A stretch of 33,745 nt of DNA from Bacteroidota bacterium (GTDB lineage Bacteria > Bacteroidota > Bacteroidia > Chitinophagales > Chitinophagaceae): assembly GCA_947454025.1 (NCBI GenBank), contig CANGIZ010000020.1:1-33745 (forward strand). The letters run 5' to 3'. The translations under genes and the position numbers were made by a program. Positions 16,201 through 24,959 of this stretch are shown here, piece by piece; position 1 is the first letter of the stretch, and each line of letters opens with the position of its first letter. The notes under the pieces are model-generated. The model was not told where the DNA came from. It saw only the letters and a list, made by a program, of their open reading frames with translations, and searched no databases.

Positions 16201-16592
16201 AGTTTGAACCATCAGGTATGGTGGATCATCCAAATATTAAAACAACCACATCTATCGTGGACTTTATCTTCCGTTCATTGGCTTATGAATATTTAGGCAG
16301 AACCGATTTAGTACATGTATTAGATAAGCCAACAGTTGAAAATTTAGGCGACCCTAGTGATATCACTTTAGTAGGCAAACCTGAATTAAGCAGCATTCGT
16401 GTAACTGCACCAGCAGCTAAAACCAATGTAGCGGCGGCGGTGAACGAAGGTGGTTCAATGGACAATGTAACTGCAGCAGCAAAAAGCATGCAAAGCGATG
16501 CGCCAGCATGTAGCACTTGTGGACATATCACTATCCGTAGCGGTACTTGTTACAAATGCTTAAATTGTGGCACTTCAATGGGTTGTTCGTAA
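13263..16592 (+). CDS. nrdJ: Adenosylcobalamin-dependent (class II) ribonucleotide reductase
   Basis: A 1109-residue enzyme that reduces ribonucleotides to deoxyribonucleotides using a coenzyme B12 radical. The active-site NPCSE motif gives Asn391, the thiyl-radical Cys393 and Glu395; Cys134 (in ACVPNSPQW) and Cys404 (in TACNLAS) form the expected redox pair. A charged linker (about residues 841-860, Lys then Glu/Ala rich) leads to the TSCPD-type C-terminal domain (LMNCFAISISVGLQYG, FEPSGMVDHP), and the protein ends in a Cys-rich tail CSTCG...CYKCLNCG suited to relaying thiol electrons. It is monocistronic between a long control region and a strong terminator. Class II enzymes work with or without oxygen but need cobalamin. 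Confidence 0.95.
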   Translation: MANPKTKTSAKKGLEFSRRFTKDNVSPFDQFEYDYRDSVIKNPNGEKVFEMTNVEVPKQWSQIATDILAQKYFRKAGVPQADGSLGRETSVKQVAHRMANCWRVWGERYGYFATANDAQVFYEELVYSILNQACVPNSPQWFNTGLHESYGITGGAQGHYYVDPIDKQLKRSTSAYERPQPHACFILSVNDDLVNEGGIMDLWTREARIFKYGSGVGTNFSQIRGANEKLSGGGSSSGLMSFLKIGDRAAGAIKSGGTTRRAAKMVCLDLDHPEVLEFINWKVQEEDKVAALVAAGYDNGYEGEAYATVSGQNSNNSVRIPNSFFKALSENGNWELKARTDGRVMKSIPAREVWEQIANAAWRCADPGTQYDTTINEWHTCPKGGRINASNPCSEYMFLDNTACNLASINLRKFFDESDNSFDVEGFEYTTRLWQTVLEVSILMAQFPSREVAQLSYDYRTTGLGFANLGSMLMVSGIPYDSEEARGIAGAITAIMTGIAYKTSAEMASFLGAFDKYEENKEDMLRVMRNHRAAAYDADAYVGIEIKPQGIKAQYTPDYLLKAATKAWDDAVQLGEKYGYRNAQTTVIAPTGTIGLVMDCDTTGVEPDFALVKFKKLSGGGYFKIINQSVPQALKNLGYTQAQNDAIVNFAVGHASFTNAPFVNDAALLAKGFTQEEVEKLNNAAKSAFEIGFIFNRFTLGDACLTRLGFKEEVFADWSFNLLEALGFTEDQIDAANDYVCGTMTVEGAPELNPAHLPVFDCANKNGKKGVRYIHAHGHIRMMAACQPFLSGAISKTINLPNEATVEEIADCYLMSWELGLKANALYRDGSKLSQPLSTKSDKKKKTEDAEAEEATAEAGASQMVDLSNLTVDELLEEVQKRMTTSTDTVLKRQLSRIVERKSLPAKRRGFTQKARIGGQVLFLRTGEYNDGTVGELFIDLAKEGSTLRSLMNCFAISISVGLQYGVPLEEFVDKFVFTKFEPSGMVDHPNIKTTTSIVDFIFRSLAYEYLGRTDLVHVLDKPTVENLGDPSDITLVGKPELSSIRVTAPAAKTNVAAAVNEGGSMDNVTAAAKSMQSDAPACSTCGHITIRSGTCYKCLNCGTSMGCS

Positions 16593-16619
16593 TCCTTTGT
16601 CAAACAATAATAAAATTCA

Positions 16620-16651
16620 ATACCCGCTCATAAAACAGCGGGTATTTTTTT
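16620..16651 (+). terminator. Intrinsic terminator of nrdJ
   Basis: Nine-base perfect arms ATACCCGCT (16620-16628) and AGCGGGTAT (16637-16645) with an 8-base loop, then a run of seven T. Confidence 0.93.
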
Positions 16652-16714
16652 GTCAATGATTAAAATAATTACTTAAATTCATAGTTCAAATCTCATCAGA
16701 TAAACGATTGCATT

Positions 16715-18457
16715 ATGTCAGATTTTCAAGTTAAAGTGGCGCCCAAAAAATATGATGCTATAATTGTAGGATCAGGCGCTGGTGGCGGTATGGCCGCTTA
16801 TGTGTTAGCCAAGGCGGGCCTAAAAGTATGTTTGTTAGAAGCGGGTCCCGATTATGATCCAGCAAAAAATTCGGCTCAATTAAAAAATCCTTGGGATTCT
16901 CCACGTCGTGGCGCAAGTTCAAAGTTTCGTCCATTCGGCGAATTTGATGGTTGCTACTGGGGTTGGGAAATTGACGGAGAACCTTATACACAAACAAAAG
17001 GGTCAGATACATTTGAGTGGTGGAGAGCAAGAATGGTGGGCGGACGTACCAACCACTGGGGACGTATTTCCTTACGTTTTGGACCAAGAGATTTTAAAAG
17101 AAGAAGCATTGATGGCTTAGGTGATGACTGGCCTATTGGATACGAAGACGTTAAACCTTATTACGATAAAATTGATCGTTTAATTGGAGTATACGGAACG
17201 AATGAAGGTTTGGAAAATGATCCAGATGGTATTTTCTTACCACCTCCAAAACCACGTTTGCATGAATTGATGTTTAAAAAAGCAGCAACAGGTATTAATA
17301 TTCCTGTGATCCCTTCTCGTTTATCTATCTTAACAAAGAAAATAAATGACGAACGTGGTGCTTGTTTTTATTGCGGACAATGTAATCGTTCTTGTAAAGT
17401 ATATGGTGACTTTTCATCTTCATCAGTATTGGTTAAACCTGCTGTATTAACTGGTAATGTAGATTTAATTACCGGTGCGATGGCACGTGAAGTGTTAACG
17501 GATAGAGAAGGAAAAGCAGTAGGTATTTCTTATGTAAACAAAGACGATAAACAAGAATATCAAATTAACGCGAAAGTGGTTATCCTAGGCGCAAGTACCT
17601 GTGAAACTGCACGTTTGTTATTGAATTCAAAATCACCAAAACATCCAAATGGATTGGCAAATAGTAGCGGTGTAGTAGGTCACTATTTACATGACTCTAC
17701 TGGTGCTGCAATGGGTGGAGTTATTCCAAGTTTATTTGGTCGTAAGCGTTATAATGAAGACGGTGTTGGTGGTATGCACGTATACACACCATGGTGGTTG
17801 GATAATAAAAAATTAGATTTCCCTCGTGGATACCATATTGAGTATTGGGGTGGCATGAGCCAACCTAGTTACGGATTTGGAATGGGACAACAAGGTTTAA
17901 ATGGTCAATTCCAAGTAAATGGTAAAACCAAAGAAGCAGGTGGATATGGTGAATCATTAAAAGAGGATGTACGTTTCTTTTATGGTGCAAGTGTTGGAAT
18001 GGGAGGACGTGGTGAAGCAGTTCCTCGTTTTGAAAACAATTGTAGCATCGATCCAAATGTGGTTGATAAATATGGTATTCCAGTTTTAAAATTTGATTGT
18101 AAGAATTCTGAGTATGAAGTAAATCAAGCGAAGCATATGAAGGAAACCTTCCGTGAAATCATGCACGAAATGGGTGCGGTAATCACATGGGGAGACCAAG
18201 ACGATGCAAGCAATAAATATGGTTTATCAAATCCTGGTAATATCATTCATGAAGCTGGAACTGTTCGTATGGGTAATGACAAGAAAACATCTGCCTTAAA
18301 CAAATGGGGACAAGCGCATGATTGTAGTAACTTATTCTGTGTAGATGGATCGGTATTTACATCACAAGCAGATAAGAATATTACATGGACGATTTTAGCA
18401 TTGTCTATGCGTACTTCGGAATATATTTTGGATCAATTACAAAAGCAAAACTTATAA
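16715..18457 (+). CDS. GMC-family FAD oxidoreductase, catalytic subunit with an Fe-S-type cysteine motif
   Basis: A 580-residue GMC oxidoreductase. The FAD site is VGSGAGGGMAA (Gly19, Gly21, Gly24). The catalytic pair is His512 (HEAGTVRMG) and Asn555 (QADKNITW). Residues 217-227 read CFYCGQCNRSC; Cys217, Cys223 and Cys227 have the spacing (X5, X3) of the 3Fe-4S ligands of FAD-dependent glucose dehydrogenases such as the Burkholderia alpha subunit. It should oxidise a sugar or polyol and pass electrons through the cluster. It lacks its own signal peptide; the small subunit 32 bases downstream has one and could carry it through the Tat system. No cytochrome subunit is encoded nearby. Confidence 0.9.
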   Translation: MSDFQVKVAPKKYDAIIVGSGAGGGMAAYVLAKAGLKVCLLEAGPDYDPAKNSAQLKNPWDSPRRGASSKFRPFGEFDGCYWGWEIDGEPYTQTKGSDTFEWWRARMVGGRTNHWGRISLRFGPRDFKRRSIDGLGDDWPIGYEDVKPYYDKIDRLIGVYGTNEGLENDPDGIFLPPPKPRLHELMFKKAATGINIPVIPSRLSILTKKINDERGACFYCGQCNRSCKVYGDFSSSSVLVKPAVLTGNVDLITGAMAREVLTDREGKAVGISYVNKDDKQEYQINAKVVILGASTCETARLLLNSKSPKHPNGLANSSGVVGHYLHDSTGAAMGGVIPSLFGRKRYNEDGVGGMHVYTPWWLDNKKLDFPRGYHIEYWGGMSQPSYGFGMGQQGLNGQFQVNGKTKEAGGYGESLKEDVRFFYGASVGMGGRGEAVPRFENNCSIDPNVVDKYGIPVLKFDCKNSEYEVNQAKHMKETFREIMHEMGAVITWGDQDDASNKYGLSNPGNIIHEAGTVRMGNDKKTSALNKWGQAHDCSNLFCVDGSVFTSQADKNITWTILALSMRTSEYILDQLQKQNL

Positions 18458-18489
18458 TTTTTAAACAGACGCTCTTAAATTAATATATT

Positions 18490-19131
18490 ATGGACAGAAG
18501 GAATTCCATCAAAGCCATGTTCATCGGAACGGTATCAGCAAGTGTTTTAATTGAGGCTTGTAAAAGTGCAAGTACAACAGTTGCAGTAGCTACCGACGCC
18601 GATCGCATGCAAGAAGAGAAAGACTATTTGGTAAAAGTAAATGCTGCACCAAAGTTTTTTAATGAGCATGAAATGGCAACCATTACCGTATTAGGGGATA
18701 TTATTATTCCAAAAGATGCAGTAAGTGGATCAGCATCCGATGCAAAAGTGCCTGAGTTTATTGAATTCATTGTTAAAGACATGCCAGAACATCAAGTACC
18801 TGTACGTGGTGGTTTAAGATGGTTGGATTTACATAGTTTCAATAAGCATGGCAAGTCATTTGTGGCTTGTTCAAAACAAGAGCAAATTGGCATCGTAGAC
18901 GAGATTGCTTATCCTAAAAAAGCAAAACCTGAAGTTTCTCAAGGAGTTAGCTTTTTTAATAAAATGCGCGATTTAGTAACCACAGGTTTTTATACTGCCG
19001 AAATTGGTGTGAAGGATTTAGGTTATTTGGGTAACCAGCCTAACCAATGGAATGGAGTACCGGATGAAGTATTAAAGCAACACGGACTAGCTTATACCGA
19101 AAAAGAATTGAAAGAATGTATATCGTTCTAG
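18490..19131 (+). CDS. Gluconate 2-dehydrogenase subunit 3 family protein (Tat-signal small subunit)
   Basis: A 213-residue partner of the upstream GMC enzyme. The N-terminus MDRRNSIKAMF carries a twin arginine followed by a hydrophobic stretch and Cys24 in a lipobox-like LIEAC context, so it may be a Tat-exported lipoprotein. The rest (FFNEHEMATITVLGDIIIPKDA, GLRWLDLHSF) matches the subunit 3 family, whose members help FAD subunits fold and leave the cytoplasm. It shares an operon with the GMC gene and ends at a strong bidirectional terminator. Confidence 0.88.
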   Translation: MDRRNSIKAMFIGTVSASVLIEACKSASTTVAVATDADRMQEEKDYLVKVNAAPKFFNEHEMATITVLGDIIIPKDAVSGSASDAKVPEFIEFIVKDMPEHQVPVRGGLRWLDLHSFNKHGKSFVACSKQEQIGIVDEIAYPKKAKPEVSQGVSFFNKMRDLVTTGFYTAEIGVKDLGYLGNQPNQWNGVPDEVLKQHGLAYTEKELKECISF

Positions 19132-19134
19132 CAT

Positions 19135-19168
19135 AAAAAAATAGGCCTCAATTGAGGCCTATTTTTTT
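19135..19168. terminator. Bidirectional terminator between the dehydrogenase operon and metG
   Basis: The 22-base stretch from 19141 to 19162 is fully self-complementary, with arms ATAGGCCTC and GAGGCCTAT, and is flanked by seven A and seven T. The last two T belong to the metG stop codon. Confidence 0.93.
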
Positions 19169-21305
19169 ATGCTATTGAACTTCCCGATGCGATGGCTTCG
19201 CTAGGGGATACAAAATATAATTTGCCATTGGCGTCTTCGGCCATTAAAATCATGCCCTTACTTTCAATGCCACGCATTTTACGTGGGGCAAGATTAGCAA
19301 CAATGGTTACTTGTTTGCCAACTATATCTTCTGGTTTAAAATGCATTGCAATACCCGATAAAATGGTTCTTTGCTCAAAGCCAAGGTCTACTAAAAGTTC
19401 TAATAATTTATCGGCCTTCTCCACTTTTTTAGCTTCAATAATGGTGCCTACGCGCAAGTCGATTTTGCCAAAATCATCAAAAACAATTTCAGGTTTTAAA
19501 GGAGCGATGCCATTGGCTGCTTCGCCTTCGGCTGCAGGATTTGTATTGTTCGTTTCCATTTTTGTTTTTTTTACTTCTGAATTTGCTTTTAACGCTGCTA
19601 ATTCTGCTGCAATTTCTTCGTCTTCAATTTTTCTAAATAATAATTCAGGAGCGCGTAAAGTATAACCCACTTTTAATAAGTTAAAATTACCTGCATTTTC
19701 CCATTCCAACATTCTGTCTACCACTTTCATTAAGTGACACATTTTCTTAGCGGTGAATGGTAAAAATGGATTGATCAAAATAGCAAGGTTTGCAGTTAAT
19801 TGCAAACAACCATGCATACAGTTGTCAATCTTAGCTTGTGCTGTAGGATCCGTTTCCAAATTCTTTGCTAAAATCCATGGCTCTTTTTTTTGCATGTATT
19901 GGTTGCCCAAACGCGCTAAATTAATTACTTCAAATTGAGCGTCTCTAAATTTATACTGCTCTAATAAATCAGTAATTTTTTCTTTGGCTTCTTTAACTGC
20001 CAATATTAATGCGTTGTCCTCTGAATCCAAATGTTCAATATGAATCTTAGGTACTTTACCGTTACATAACTTGTGCATTAACACCCAAGTTCTATTTACA
20101 AAATTGGCAAAGATGCTTACTAGTTCGCCATTCACAGCATCCTGAAAACCTTTCCAAGTAAACTCACTGTCCTTAGATTCAGGAGCAATGGAGTTTAAAT
20201 AAAAACGTAAACAGTCGGCCATTGCTTCGCCGCCATTTTCTTTCTTAATCCATTTGTTGATATAGTCATCCATCTCAATACTCCAACCTCTGGAAGTACT
20301 CATCTTGTCACCTTCTAAGTTCATGAACTCATTAGCAGGTACATTCTCAGGTAAAATATTACCATGTAATTTTAACATCACTGGGAATATGATACAGTGA
20401 AACACAATATTATCCTTACCAATAAAATGTACCAACTTGGTTTCAGGATCATTCCAATATGGCTTCCAATCTTTGTCGTTGTTTATTGCCCATTGCTTGG
20501 TAGCACTAATATATCCAATAGGTGCATCAAACCAAACGTACAACACTTTTCCATCTCCACCTGCAACTGGCACTTTCACGCCCCAATCTAAATCACGGGT
20601 AACTGCTCGCGGTTGTAAACCGCCTTCGATCCAACTTTTACATTGACCAATTACCGCAGGTCTCCAATCATTCGCATGTTCTTCCAATAACCATTTGCGT
20701 AAAAAATCTTCATGTCTATTTAAAGGTAGGTACCAATGGGTGGTTTCTTTTTTAATTGGCGCATTGCCGCTTAAAGTACTCACTGGATTAATTAGTTCTT
20801 CGGGGCTCAAGCTCTTTCCACATTTTTCACACTGATCGCCATAGGCTTCGCTATGTCCACAGTTAGGGCAAGTGCCTTTAATATAACGGTCGGCCAAAAA
20901 TGTATTGGCTTGCGCATCAAAATATTGTTCGGTCGTTTTTGTTTCTAAGTCACCGCGGCTTTCTAAATCTTTAAAAAATTCACTCGCAGTTTCGTGGTGT
21001 AAAGGGTCGCTAGTACGGTGGTAAATATCAAAAGCAATACCTAAGTCCTTAAAGTTTTGCTCAATAATGGGATGGTACTTGTCAATAATGGCTTGCGCAG
21101 TAGTTCCTTCCTTGGTTGCTTGAATTGGGATGGCAGTACCATGCTCATCACTTCCACATACAAAAACCACGTCTCTTTTTTGTGCTTTTAAATAGCGCAC
21201 ATAAATATCGGCAGGTAAATACGCGCCTGCTAAATGACCAATATGTTTTAAACCATTGGCATAAGGCAGGGCGGCCGTAATCAAATATCGTTTAGGCGTC
21301 TTCAT
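19167..21305 (-). CDS. metG: Methionyl-tRNA synthetase with C-terminal tRNA-binding domain
   Basis: A 712-residue class I synthetase. HIGH box: LPYANGLKHIGH near residue 14. Zinc-knuckle insert: CPNCG...CEKCG (about residues 145-165). KMSKS box: DKMSTSRG. An anticodon-binding helical domain follows, then a linker and a C-terminal Trbp111/EMAP-type OB domain (DLRVGTIIEAKKVEKADKLL), which raises tRNA affinity through dimerisation. The frame is open to 21347, but a perfect -7 element sits at 21311-21318 and MKTPKRYLITAALPY is the family N-terminus, so the ATG at 21305 is chosen. The gene is divergent from the LD-carboxypeptidase. Confidence 0.96.
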   Translation of the reverse strand: MKTPKRYLITAALPYANGLKHIGHLAGAYLPADIYVRYLKAQKRDVVFVCGSDEHGTAIPIQATKEGTTAQAIIDKYHPIIEQNFKDLGIAFDIYHRTSDPLHHETASEFFKDLESRGDLETKTTEQYFDAQANTFLADRYIKGTCPNCGHSEAYGDQCEKCGKSLSPEELINPVSTLSGNAPIKKETTHWYLPLNRHEDFLRKWLLEEHANDWRPAVIGQCKSWIEGGLQPRAVTRDLDWGVKVPVAGGDGKVLYVWFDAPIGYISATKQWAINNDKDWKPYWNDPETKLVHFIGKDNIVFHCIIFPVMLKLHGNILPENVPANEFMNLEGDKMSTSRGWSIEMDDYINKWIKKENGGEAMADCLRFYLNSIAPESKDSEFTWKGFQDAVNGELVSIFANFVNRTWVLMHKLCNGKVPKIHIEHLDSEDNALILAVKEAKEKITDLLEQYKFRDAQFEVINLARLGNQYMQKKEPWILAKNLETDPTAQAKIDNCMHGCLQLTANLAILINPFLPFTAKKMCHLMKVVDRMLEWENAGNFNLLKVGYTLRAPELLFRKIEDEEIAAELAALKANSEVKKTKMETNNTNPAAEGEAANGIAPLKPEIVFDDFGKIDLRVGTIIEAKKVEKADKLLELLVDLGFEQRTILSGIAMHFKPEDIVGKQVTIVANLAPRKMRGIESKGMILMAEDANGKLYFVSPSEAIASGSSIA

Positions 21306-21310
21306 TCCTG

Positions 21311-21318
21311 CAAAAGTA
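21311..21318 (-). promoter_or_regulatory. Bacteroidota -7 element for metG, 5 bases before the start codon
   Basis: TACTTTTG on the minus strand matches TAnnTTTG fully. Only 5 bases separate it from the ATG, so the transcript is likely leaderless. A plus-strand near-match, TAATATTG (21321-21328), sits 4 bases before the divergent ldcA-like ATG. Confidence 0.55.
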
Positions 21319-21332
21319 CTTAATATTGCGGT

Positions 21333-22235
21333 ATGATTCAACCTCAAAACCTACAAGCAGGGGACATTATTGGCATGGTTTGTCCGGCAGGATCCATTCC
21401 CATGGAAAGGGTGCAAAAATGTGTGGAAACGCTTACCAGCTGCGGTTATCAAGTGAAATTAGGGAACACAGTGGGTGCAAAAACGAATTGTTTTTCAGCC
21501 AGCGATAGTGAAAGAGCCGCAGATTTACAGGAAATGTTGGACGATAAATCAGTGAAAGCGGTTTTATGTGGAAGAGGGGGATATGGGGTGAGTAGAATTG
21601 TGAATGAACTGAATTGGTCGGCTTTTGCACAACAGCCAAAATGGATAATTGGCTTTAGCGATATTACCGTTTTACACGCGGCTTTGCAAAATGCAGGGTA
21701 TATGAGTATTCATGGTCCAATGGCTGCAGCATTTAATAAAGGAGCGCAAGGGGAACCGTATATCCAGGCATTGAAAGATATTTTAGAAGGTACTAAAACC
21801 TATTATGAAGCAGCACCCAATGTATTGAATCAACTGGGGGAAGTTACAGCACCCATGGTAGGTGGAAACTTATGCATGATCGCCCATTTAATTGGCTCAG
21901 CGAATAGTTTTAATACCCAAGGCAAAATATTATTTATTGAAGATGTGGGCGAGTACCATTATAATTTGGATCGATTAATGATTCAAATTAAAAATGCGGG
22001 GCTCTTAAATAATTTAGCCGGTTTGGTGGTTGGTGGGTTTACTGAAATGAAGGACCCAAGTACTGATTTTGGGGCAACTGCCATGGAAATAATTCACGCG
22101 CATGTAAGGGAATTCAAGTATCCCATTTGTTTCGATTTCCCCATCAGCCATGGCCTACCCAATTATCCAATTAAGGAAGGGGCAATTTATGCGTTAAAGG
22201 TAAATTCCAATATGGTGAGCTTAAACGAAGCTTAA
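21333..22235 (+). CDS. LD-carboxypeptidase (peptidase family S66)
   Basis: A 300-residue cytoplasmic serine peptidase that trims the terminal D-Ala from tetrapeptide murein fragments during recycling. The nucleophile is Ser109 in IIGFSDITVLH; the Glu lies in LFIEDVGEYHYNLDR and the His in FDFPISHGLPNYP, as in LdcA. The N-terminal GDIIGMVCPAGSI is also typical. No signal peptide is visible. The start ATG lies only 27 bases from the divergent metG start, so the two promoters overlap. Confidence 0.93.
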   Translation: MIQPQNLQAGDIIGMVCPAGSIPMERVQKCVETLTSCGYQVKLGNTVGAKTNCFSASDSERAADLQEMLDDKSVKAVLCGRGGYGVSRIVNELNWSAFAQQPKWIIGFSDITVLHAALQNAGYMSIHGPMAAAFNKGAQGEPYIQALKDILEGTKTYYEAAPNVLNQLGEVTAPMVGGNLCMIAHLIGSANSFNTQGKILFIEDVGEYHYNLDRLMIQIKNAGLLNNLAGLVVGGFTEMKDPSTDFGATAMEIIHAHVREFKYPICFDFPISHGLPNYPIKEGAIYALKVNSNMVSLNEA

Positions 22236-22301
22236 TTCCCAACATTTATTAAAAGCCCGTTAATATTAGGTTGTAAGCGTTGTGTGTGCAAATTAAAGTC
22301 T

Positions 22302-22309
22302 TAAATTTG
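22302..22309 (+). promoter_or_regulatory. Bacteroidota promoter (-33 TTG and -7 TAAATTTG) for the secreted protein gene
   Basis: The -7 element TAAATTTG is exact, and a TTG at 22280-22282 lies 19 bases upstream, within the 17-23 spacing known for this phylum. The ATG is at 22328. This is the best complete promoter match in the window. Confidence 0.65.
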
Positions 22310-22327
22310 TGTTCTAAAATCGATTCT

Positions 22328-23902
22328 ATGCAAAAGTTATTATTCGGATTTATCGTAACTATTTTACTAAGTACTCAGTATGCTTTTGCGCAGTCTTATA
22401 CTTTATCTGGAATTGAAAAAACCGATAAGGAAGATATGCAATACGAGATCTTAGGAAAAGTAGACAACCATTATTGGATTTATAAAAAGAACGGAGCGGT
22501 TTCCACCATTGCGCAGTACAATGCACAAATGCAATTGGTGAAGCAAAATGATTTAGCATTTTTGCCGGCATCCATTAGCACTATCGAGTTTATTACTTAT
22601 CCCGACAAAGTGGTGGCCTTTTATCAATTTCAAGGAAGGTCAACTGTGTATGCAGCAGCAGCTGAATTAAATAAGGAAGGTCAATTAGTAGGTACACCAA
22701 AAATTATAGATACTGCCGAAAATATTCGACCAGGTGCACAAGCGAAAGTGTTTAATTTATTGCAAAGTGATGATCGTCAAAAAATGGCATTGTTTAGTGT
22801 AAATACAACGCGTGCCAATTCAATAAAAGTTAAAGTGGTGTCGTTAAATGACCATTTTGAAATGGTGAATGAAGCTACGATCAATGTAAATGCACAAAAT
22901 AAAAAAAGTAATTTATCTGATTTCGCTTTGGACAATAAAGGCAATTTGTTTTGTTTAAGAAATATGACCTTAGCCAATGCAGCACCTGCTGTGAGTTTGT
23001 TGTATTTATCGGCTGACGGATCAGAAGTGGTTGAGTCACCTATTTTGAACAACACTTTATTGCTGGATGATATTCGTTTAAAAGTAGACAATGCAAACGG
23101 CCGCGTGTTGTTAAATTCTTTTTATGCAACTTCTAAAAAAGGCAATGTAGAAGGATTGTATACTTATGTTTGGGATATTGCTAGCAAAAAAGAAATTACA
23201 AGTAATGCAAATCGCTTCACCGATGCATTACGAGGCGCAGTGAGCAATAAGCGTAATTTAAAAGACGCATTTGATAACTATTATTTGGATAAAGTAAATA
23301 CACAAGCCGACGGTAGTTTTGTGGTAGTAGCCGAAGCGGTTGAAACGTATAGCAATCGAAATGCATTTTCAAGATGGGATTATTATTATGGAGGTGCTTT
23401 TTATAATCCATACATGTTCAATTATTGGAACCGTCCTTTTGGTTTTTATCCATGGACAAGATTTGGATACGGATTCGGAATGTCGCCATTTATGTGGAGC
23501 CCATGGATGAATCCATATGCAGGATATGGATACCGATCAGTGACGTATAATGCCGACAAAGTTGCTTTGATTTCATTAGATGCAAAAGGAAATATTCAAT
23601 GGGTTAAAACGATAGACAAAAATCAATCCGATGTAAATGTGGATCAATTCATTGGGTATGGCACTATCGAAAACGCAACAGGAACAAGCTTTGTATACTA
23701 TCATAAAGAAAAAGGCGTGCGTCAGTTTGTGGTGAATACATTAACCAATAATGGTCAATTGGCAAAGGGTGCCAATATAATTTTAGCAGAGAAAAGAAAC
23801 GAGTGGATGCCGCGTTCATTAAAACAAATCGGAGACAATGAAGCCATTGTGCCTTATCAGTATAAGAATAAGATTGGCTTTGCGAAAATTCAAATTAAGT
23901 AA
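22328..23902 (+). CDS. Unknown secreted protein with an aromatic- and glycine-rich segment
   Basis: I do not recognise a named family. The 524-residue product starts with a clear signal peptide (MQKLLFGFIVTILLS..., cleavage probably after AFAQ). Much of the rest alternates short beta-like segments with D/N-G turns such as DNKGNLF and DAKGNIQWVK, which suggests a beta-propeller-like or repeated beta fold. Residues about 342-404 (roughly bases 23350-23540) are dense in Tyr, Trp, Phe, Gly, Pro and Met. There is no type IX secretion C-terminal signal. The frame extends to 22280, but the promoter at 22302-22309 and the signal peptide set the start at 22328. The next gene begins 2 bases after the stop, linking it to a membrane protein. 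Confidence 0.7.
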   Translation: MQKLLFGFIVTILLSTQYAFAQSYTLSGIEKTDKEDMQYEILGKVDNHYWIYKKNGAVSTIAQYNAQMQLVKQNDLAFLPASISTIEFITYPDKVVAFYQFQGRSTVYAAAAELNKEGQLVGTPKIIDTAENIRPGAQAKVFNLLQSDDRQKMALFSVNTTRANSIKVKVVSLNDHFEMVNEATINVNAQNKKSNLSDFALDNKGNLFCLRNMTLANAAPAVSLLYLSADGSEVVESPILNNTLLLDDIRLKVDNANGRVLLNSFYATSKKGNVEGLYTYVWDIASKKEITSNANRFTDALRGAVSNKRNLKDAFDNYYLDKVNTQADGSFVVVAEAVETYSNRNAFSRWDYYYGGAFYNPYMFNYWNRPFGFYPWTRFGYGFGMSPFMWSPWMNPYAGYGYRSVTYNADKVALISLDAKGNIQWVKTIDKNQSDVNVDQFIGYGTIENATGTSFVYYHKEKGVRQFVVNTLTNNGQLAKGANIILAEKRNEWMPRSLKQIGDNEAIVPYQYKNKIGFAKIQIK

Positions 23903-23904
23903 GC

Positions 23905-24876
23905 GTGGTTTTTTTATTTAGAGATAGGTCGGACATTAACTTGTTGTTTTTAGTACTGCTAAGTGTTGCCTTGCATTTTCATATTTGGATGCATCCACCA
24001 TTGGTGATTGCGAATGAGACGGATGGATTATTGGCATATATACTAGTACATTATATAAAACCTTTGTCGCCACTCGCACTCATAATTTTATTTCAGGTAA
24101 TTATTTTAAGTCAGGCTATTCGCTTAAATGTATTAATGAGCAGACTTAAAATGTTCCAACAAGTAAGTTATTTGCCAGGCTTTACCTATATCATTTTAAC
24201 CGCCTTGTTTCCATTTTGGCATGTGATTAGCTCTGGTTTGGTAGCGAATTCCTTAGTAATGTGGATTTTGGTAAAACTATTAAGGCTGTACGAGCAAAAT
24301 CAGCCTAAATCTTTGGAATTTAATATTGGATTAATCGTTGGAGGTTCAATTTTATTATACGAACCCATAGCCATTTTAATTCCTGTGGTATTATTTGCAT
24401 TAACCATTATCCGACCCTTTAAATTAACCGAGTGGTTGGTGTTAATGATGGGCATTATGGTCCCTTTTTATTTTGTGTTTACTTTTGTTTTTTTAACAAG
24501 TGGAGCAGGAGAATTTCGACATTTTTTACCCCGACTCGATTGGAAAAATCCATTGGTAAGACCGGATTTGAATGTGATTTTGTCATTGATTGTTATAACC
24601 GTACAGTTGTTCGTGGGGCTCTATTTTTGGCAGGATCAACAATCAAGATTCATTATACAGGTGCGTAAATATTGGGGTGTACTCTTATTGGTACTCATAT
24701 TAACCTTGTTTCAGCCCATTATTTTCTCGGCACAGGCCTTATATGCCTCTGCAATTGTATTAACCCCCTTGGCCTGCTTTATTAGCTTTGGGTATTCGGT
24801 GCCTAAACGACTATTTGTGCCTAATTTATTGTTTTGGTCGGCAATAGCAGTTATTGTGTATAACCACCTAGGTTAA
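23905..24876 (+). CDS. Polytopic membrane protein, DUF6427-like
   Basis: A 323-residue protein with about nine or ten hydrophobic helices and few charged residues, resembling the Bacteroidota-specific DUF6427 family in length and pattern; the family has no known function. Marks include an N-terminal [12 protein letters not shown], a loop [13 protein letters not shown] after the sixth helix and a last helix ending in VYNHLG. It begins with GTG 2 bases after the secreted-protein stop, so translation is probably coupled and the two products may act together at the envelope. That partnership is inference from spacing. Confidence 0.65.
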   Translation: MVFLFRDRSDINLLFLVLLSVALHFHIWMHPPLVIANETDGLLAYILVHYIKPLSPLALIILFQVIILSQAIRLNVLMSRLKMFQQVSYLPGFTYIILTALFPFWHVISSGLVANSLVMWILVKLLRLYEQNQPKSLEFNIGLIVGGSILLYEPIAILIPVVLFALTIIRPFKLTEWLVLMMGIMVPFYFVFTFVFLTSGAGEFRHFLPRLDWKNPLVRPDLNVILSLIVITVQLFVGLYFWQDQQSRFIIQVRKYWGVLLLVLILTLFQPIIFSAQALYASAIVLTPLACFISFGYSVPKRLFVPNLLFWSAIAVIVYNHLG

Positions 24877-24913
24877 GTGAAGAATTTAACAGTTTCCTTT
24901 TAGGGGTTTTTGG

Positions 24914-24921
24914 TAACTTTG
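24914..24921 (+). promoter_or_regulatory. Bacteroidota -7 element for purQ
   Basis: TAACTTTG is an exact TAnnTTTG match 38 bases before the purQ ATG, leaving a leader of roughly 30 bases. No clear -33 TTG is seen. Confidence 0.55.
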
Positions 24922-24959
24922 AGCTTCCATTTTATACCCTAATACGTAAAATAATAAAG

